This document shows, piece after piece, positions 61,391 through 64,000 of a stretch of DNA of 64,000 nt. The notes under the pieces were generated by a model that was not told the origin of the DNA, searched no databases, and worked only from the letters and a program-made list of their open reading frames with translations. Numbering within the stretch: position 1 is the stretch's first letter; each line of letters begins with the position of its first letter. Source of the DNA: Lateolabrax maculatus (Eukaryota > Chordata > Actinopteri > Acropomatiformes > Lateolabracidae); the NCBI GenBank assembly GCA_031216445.1, contig CM062196.1, forward strand, positions 25,121,501-25,185,500, in the 5' to 3' direction. The translations under genes and the position numbers were made by a program.

Positions 61391-61449
61391 CATCATCTGC
61401 AAATAAATCATTAAACGTATCTGTTGATGGTGCTGTCCTTGCTAGTGAA
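61391..61449 (+). repeat. Split direct repeat B, copy 2
   Basis: CATCATCTGCAAATAAATCA to TGCTGTCCTTGCTAGTGAA, preceded by an expanded ATC/ATT triplet tract (61337-61398). Confidence 0.85.
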
Positions 61450-61954
61450 GTGCTATTTAGCAACTCTTAGCATGCGAACACGAAATAAAATGGTAAACAT
61501 TACAAATGGTAAACATCAGCACATGATTTTAGCATTCAGCCGCTGGCATGGCCGTACGTTCTTTGGCCTTGTCCCTTGTCATTCACTTCTTTTATGATAA
61601 ACATGCAATGTAGTTTACTCTCTAGTGAGCAGTACATTGAGATTCTAGACACCAACTAATCATCCCCATTTTGAGTCACCATTGACAGGTGTAGAGTTGC
61701 ACAACAGTGATTTTGGCATTGCCTTGTGGGAATTATTGCAGAAAGTGGTGTACAAGCTCTACACTTTTTTTGTTCCATTGTGGAATTTGTGAGGACACTA
61801 TATAATTTATACTATTATAGTCAGTTTAATTTATACACAGATTCCGTACACCCCATTAAACTAGTAGACAGTAAATATAGTGCATTATATAGTAAATAAG
61901 AGATTTCCTTAGCCCTGTTTTCTTCTTTCCAGTCCAACAAGCCCTCCCATTTAT

Positions 61955-62270
61955 CTTGTGGTCCTTTGGATGGAGCCTGACCCCTAGGTTGGGAACCAAT
62001 GGATGAAACTGCCCCGCTGCATATACAGTTGTTCCATGTCTACAAGTAACAACAGTGAAATGTTACTTACCCATTGCTGCATCAGTATTACTGATTTAAT
62101 AATTCAATATACAATAACATATCAGTAAATGTTCATTTGTATATATTGCCAACAATACCTCTAATTTTAGAAGGAATTTGAATGCAGCACTTTTACTTGT
62201 ATTACATAGTATTTTTACACTGCATACTTTTACTTAGTTAAGTATTTGAACACTTAGTCCACCAATGACT
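61955..62270. repeat. Dispersed teleost repeat fragment
   Basis: CCCTAGGTTGGGAACCAATG and AGCACTTTTACTTGTATTAC, then TAAGTATTTGAACACTTAGTCC and CACCAATG, are degenerate forms of a common teleost repeat phrase. Non-coding. Confidence 0.45.
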
Positions 62271-63840
62271 AATATAAATTATTGTCAAAATGAAACAACA
62301 AATGACACAAACCTGTAATGATATGTGATCTAATAAATAGCTAAATGATGTACTAACATCACAATATTAACGCATCCTCAACTGGAGATTATTACCTCAA
62401 GAAGACTGCAACATTTCTACCTGTTATAAAATTGATCTACTTCACTGTTACTGCAACATGAGGTAAGTAGAAGATACACTCTCTCTGATGTTGACAGATC
62501 ATGTAATAATGTGCCAGAAATGTAATACATTAGCCTCTATGCAATTCTGCAGTACAGTTTTCTGAAGCGTTTTGCCAAGTTATAACATTATCAGCAACTT
62601 CTTCCTCCTTGCTCATTTTGTGATTGCTTTCCCTCCCTCCCTCCAGTTTTCAGACTCCTTCATCGGATCTCTGTCGGGCTCTTGTGTCGTCATGCTGTGC
62701 CATTGCTTCCACATGCCTCTCCAAGACAATAGCCACTGGGCATATCACCGGCTCTCCCATCGGCAGGAAAATGAAAAAAAAAAGACTGCTGGAAAAATAA
62801 GGAGTCTATCCAAGATATTTCCCAGTGTAATTTATTGCCTCTCTGTAGCTCTTACAGTCTGGTGAAAAGAAACAAAAATAGATTCAAGACATTCTGTCTA
62901 ATGCCCCCAAACTGCCAAGGCCAACAACTTAATATATGGTTTTACTGGGAAATCTTTCTGGGCAGGAAAGCAGGTGAGCAGGGAAAACATTTTCACATCA
63001 GCAATGAAATTACTCACACGTTTTTATTAATACATGACCTTTCTGTCTTTTTTATGCCCAGTTTAAATTTGGCCCCTTTACATTTTACACAGTTTTGGGT
63101 TGTCCTGGACAAAAATTGACATATGTGAAATGTGGTGAAATCTCTGGCGGTCCTAGATCATATTGTTAGAGATGTCAACCAATGGCCAAGTTAGAACTTC
63201 AATGACCAAAGAAAGCCTGCGTCAAAATTCTTAGTTTCAGAAATTTAGGACCAAAATGACTCAATGCAACCGCTGCTGCAACCCACATACAAATCATCCA
63301 GTCAGAATATGACACAAAATGACAGAGAATCACTGTAACTACTGCAATGCAACAGCTACAAAACATGTTTAACTCAAGGTACAGGATCTGCTCGGGGACC
63401 TACGTTCTGCAGAGTCACGATGACACACTTCCTTGTGGTCTGCTTTTGTTAGCTAACACTAGCTAACTAATCTAACTTAAAGAACACTGTCCTTTAAAAA
63501 ATCAATTGCTCAGCAATTTCAAATTAACGTTTCAATGTTTAAGTTCCATAAGCTTTGTGGCATGAGTTCTGTTTGTTTGTTTGGAGTGCGTCTCTTGCTT
63601 TGAAGAATTTATCAATTTTTAGAGTTGGTACCATGTCTGCTGTGTTGATTCTTCTTTTTTTTTTTCTAAAGTAAAACGTTAATTTATACGTTTTTGCTGT
63701 TGTAAATCAGTCTTTAGTTGTTGCTCTCTAATGAAGAATCATGAGTTCGCCGCAATATGAATCATGTGAATCATCGTGTTATTGTTGCTTGTTACTTATC
63801 AATTATCAGATTTTAAGATTTTTTACATTTAGTTCAGCAG
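62271..63840. other. Non-coding DNA, nothing recognised
   Basis: AT-rich sequence; frames at 62572-63119 have no family resemblance. Confidence 0.5.
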
Positions 63841-63982
63841 AGATAATGATGGAGAATTCCTATACTCAAATAAAACATGACTTGATAAATGGTGTTTATC
63901 ACAACGTCACCATCAACTCCGCAAGTCCTGAGAGCAAGAGGGCAGCGTTTCACAAGGCATCCCAAAAAATACCTGGTGAAAG
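63841..63982 (+). other. Candidate exon at the window edge
   Basis: TTTAGTTCAGCAG (acceptor-like, weak pyrimidine tract) is followed by 142 bases and the strong donor AAAG|GTAAGT. From ATG-ATG at 63846 a frame stays open to the donor (MMENSYTQIKHDLIN..., ending SQKIPGE, 45 codons plus two bases). I do not recognise the peptide. If real it is a plus-strand gene, opposite to nlgn1, continuing beyond the window. Confidence 0.27.
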
Positions 63983-64000
63983 GTAAGTCACAGTGTGAAT

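Larger units (their letters stand above)
58511..61449 (+). mobile_element. Putative Ngaro/DIRS-like element with split direct repeats
   Basis: Two short sequences are arranged A1 (58511-58577), interior, B1 (61071-61129), A2 (61167-61233), B2 (61391-61449), all direct. This order, A1-interior-B1-A2-B2, is the split direct-repeat plan of Ngaro and PAT elements, which are reverse-transcribed through a circle and integrated by a tyrosine recombinase. The interior (about 2.5 kb) is too short for complete gag, RT-RNase H and recombinase genes. I see only broken frames and no YxDD or recombinase R-H-R-Y motif. It is therefore non-autonomous or decayed. The alternative is a tandem A-B repeat whose first copy was split by another insertion. 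Confidence 0.45.

Overview
The window looks like nuclear DNA from a bony fish, most likely a spiny-rayed (percomorph) teleost. The evidence is one clear vertebrate neuroligin exon, very dense (CA)n and (GA)n microsatellites, and many degraded fragments of repeat families that I recognise as typical of teleost genomes. No bacterial-type operon, rRNA or CRISPR array is visible. Nearly all open frames are short, low in complexity and unsupported.

The only confidently coding stretch is 22148-22685 on the minus strand. It is the first coding exon of a neuroligin, best matching nlgn1. It encodes a signal peptide and the first 119 residues of the mature cholinesterase-like ectodomain, and it ends at a canonical GTGAGT donor. 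The same exon probably continues upstream as a 5' leader to a strong acceptor at 23217/23218. That leader carries four short upstream ORFs. Later nlgn1 exons are not present, so positions 1-22147 are the start of a long intron (or lie beyond it). Positions 23217 to at least about 47 kb probably hold upstream introns and noncoding first exons. A CpG-rich stretch at 46.1-47.35 kb with a GC box on the minus strand is the best promoter candidate. A small exon-like segment (33624-33706) and a CpG pocket (35.93-36.2 kb) are further candidates for leader exons.

The rest is repeat-rich non-coding DNA. Recognisable pieces are: a Tc1-like tail (4.4 kb); two copies of one dispersed family (1.8 and 48.2 kb); three fragments of a teleost inverted-terminal element (13.2, 38.7, 47.9 kb); LINE 3' pieces (30.5, 34.9, 53.0 kb); an SGNH-esterase relic of a retroelement (51.0 kb); a tRNA-derived SINE head (43.7 kb); an Ig-domain pseudogene fragment (49.9 kb); and many microsatellites.

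The most unusual structure is at 58511-61449. Two short sequences, A and B, are arranged A1 - 2.5 kb interior - B1 - A2 - B2. This is the split direct-repeat layout known from Ngaro/PAT-type DIRS retroelements, which encode a tyrosine recombinase. The interior is too short and too broken to encode a full element, so a decayed or non-autonomous copy is the best reading. At the right edge (63841-63982) there is a possible plus-strand exon with a strong GTAAGT donor, of unknown identity.
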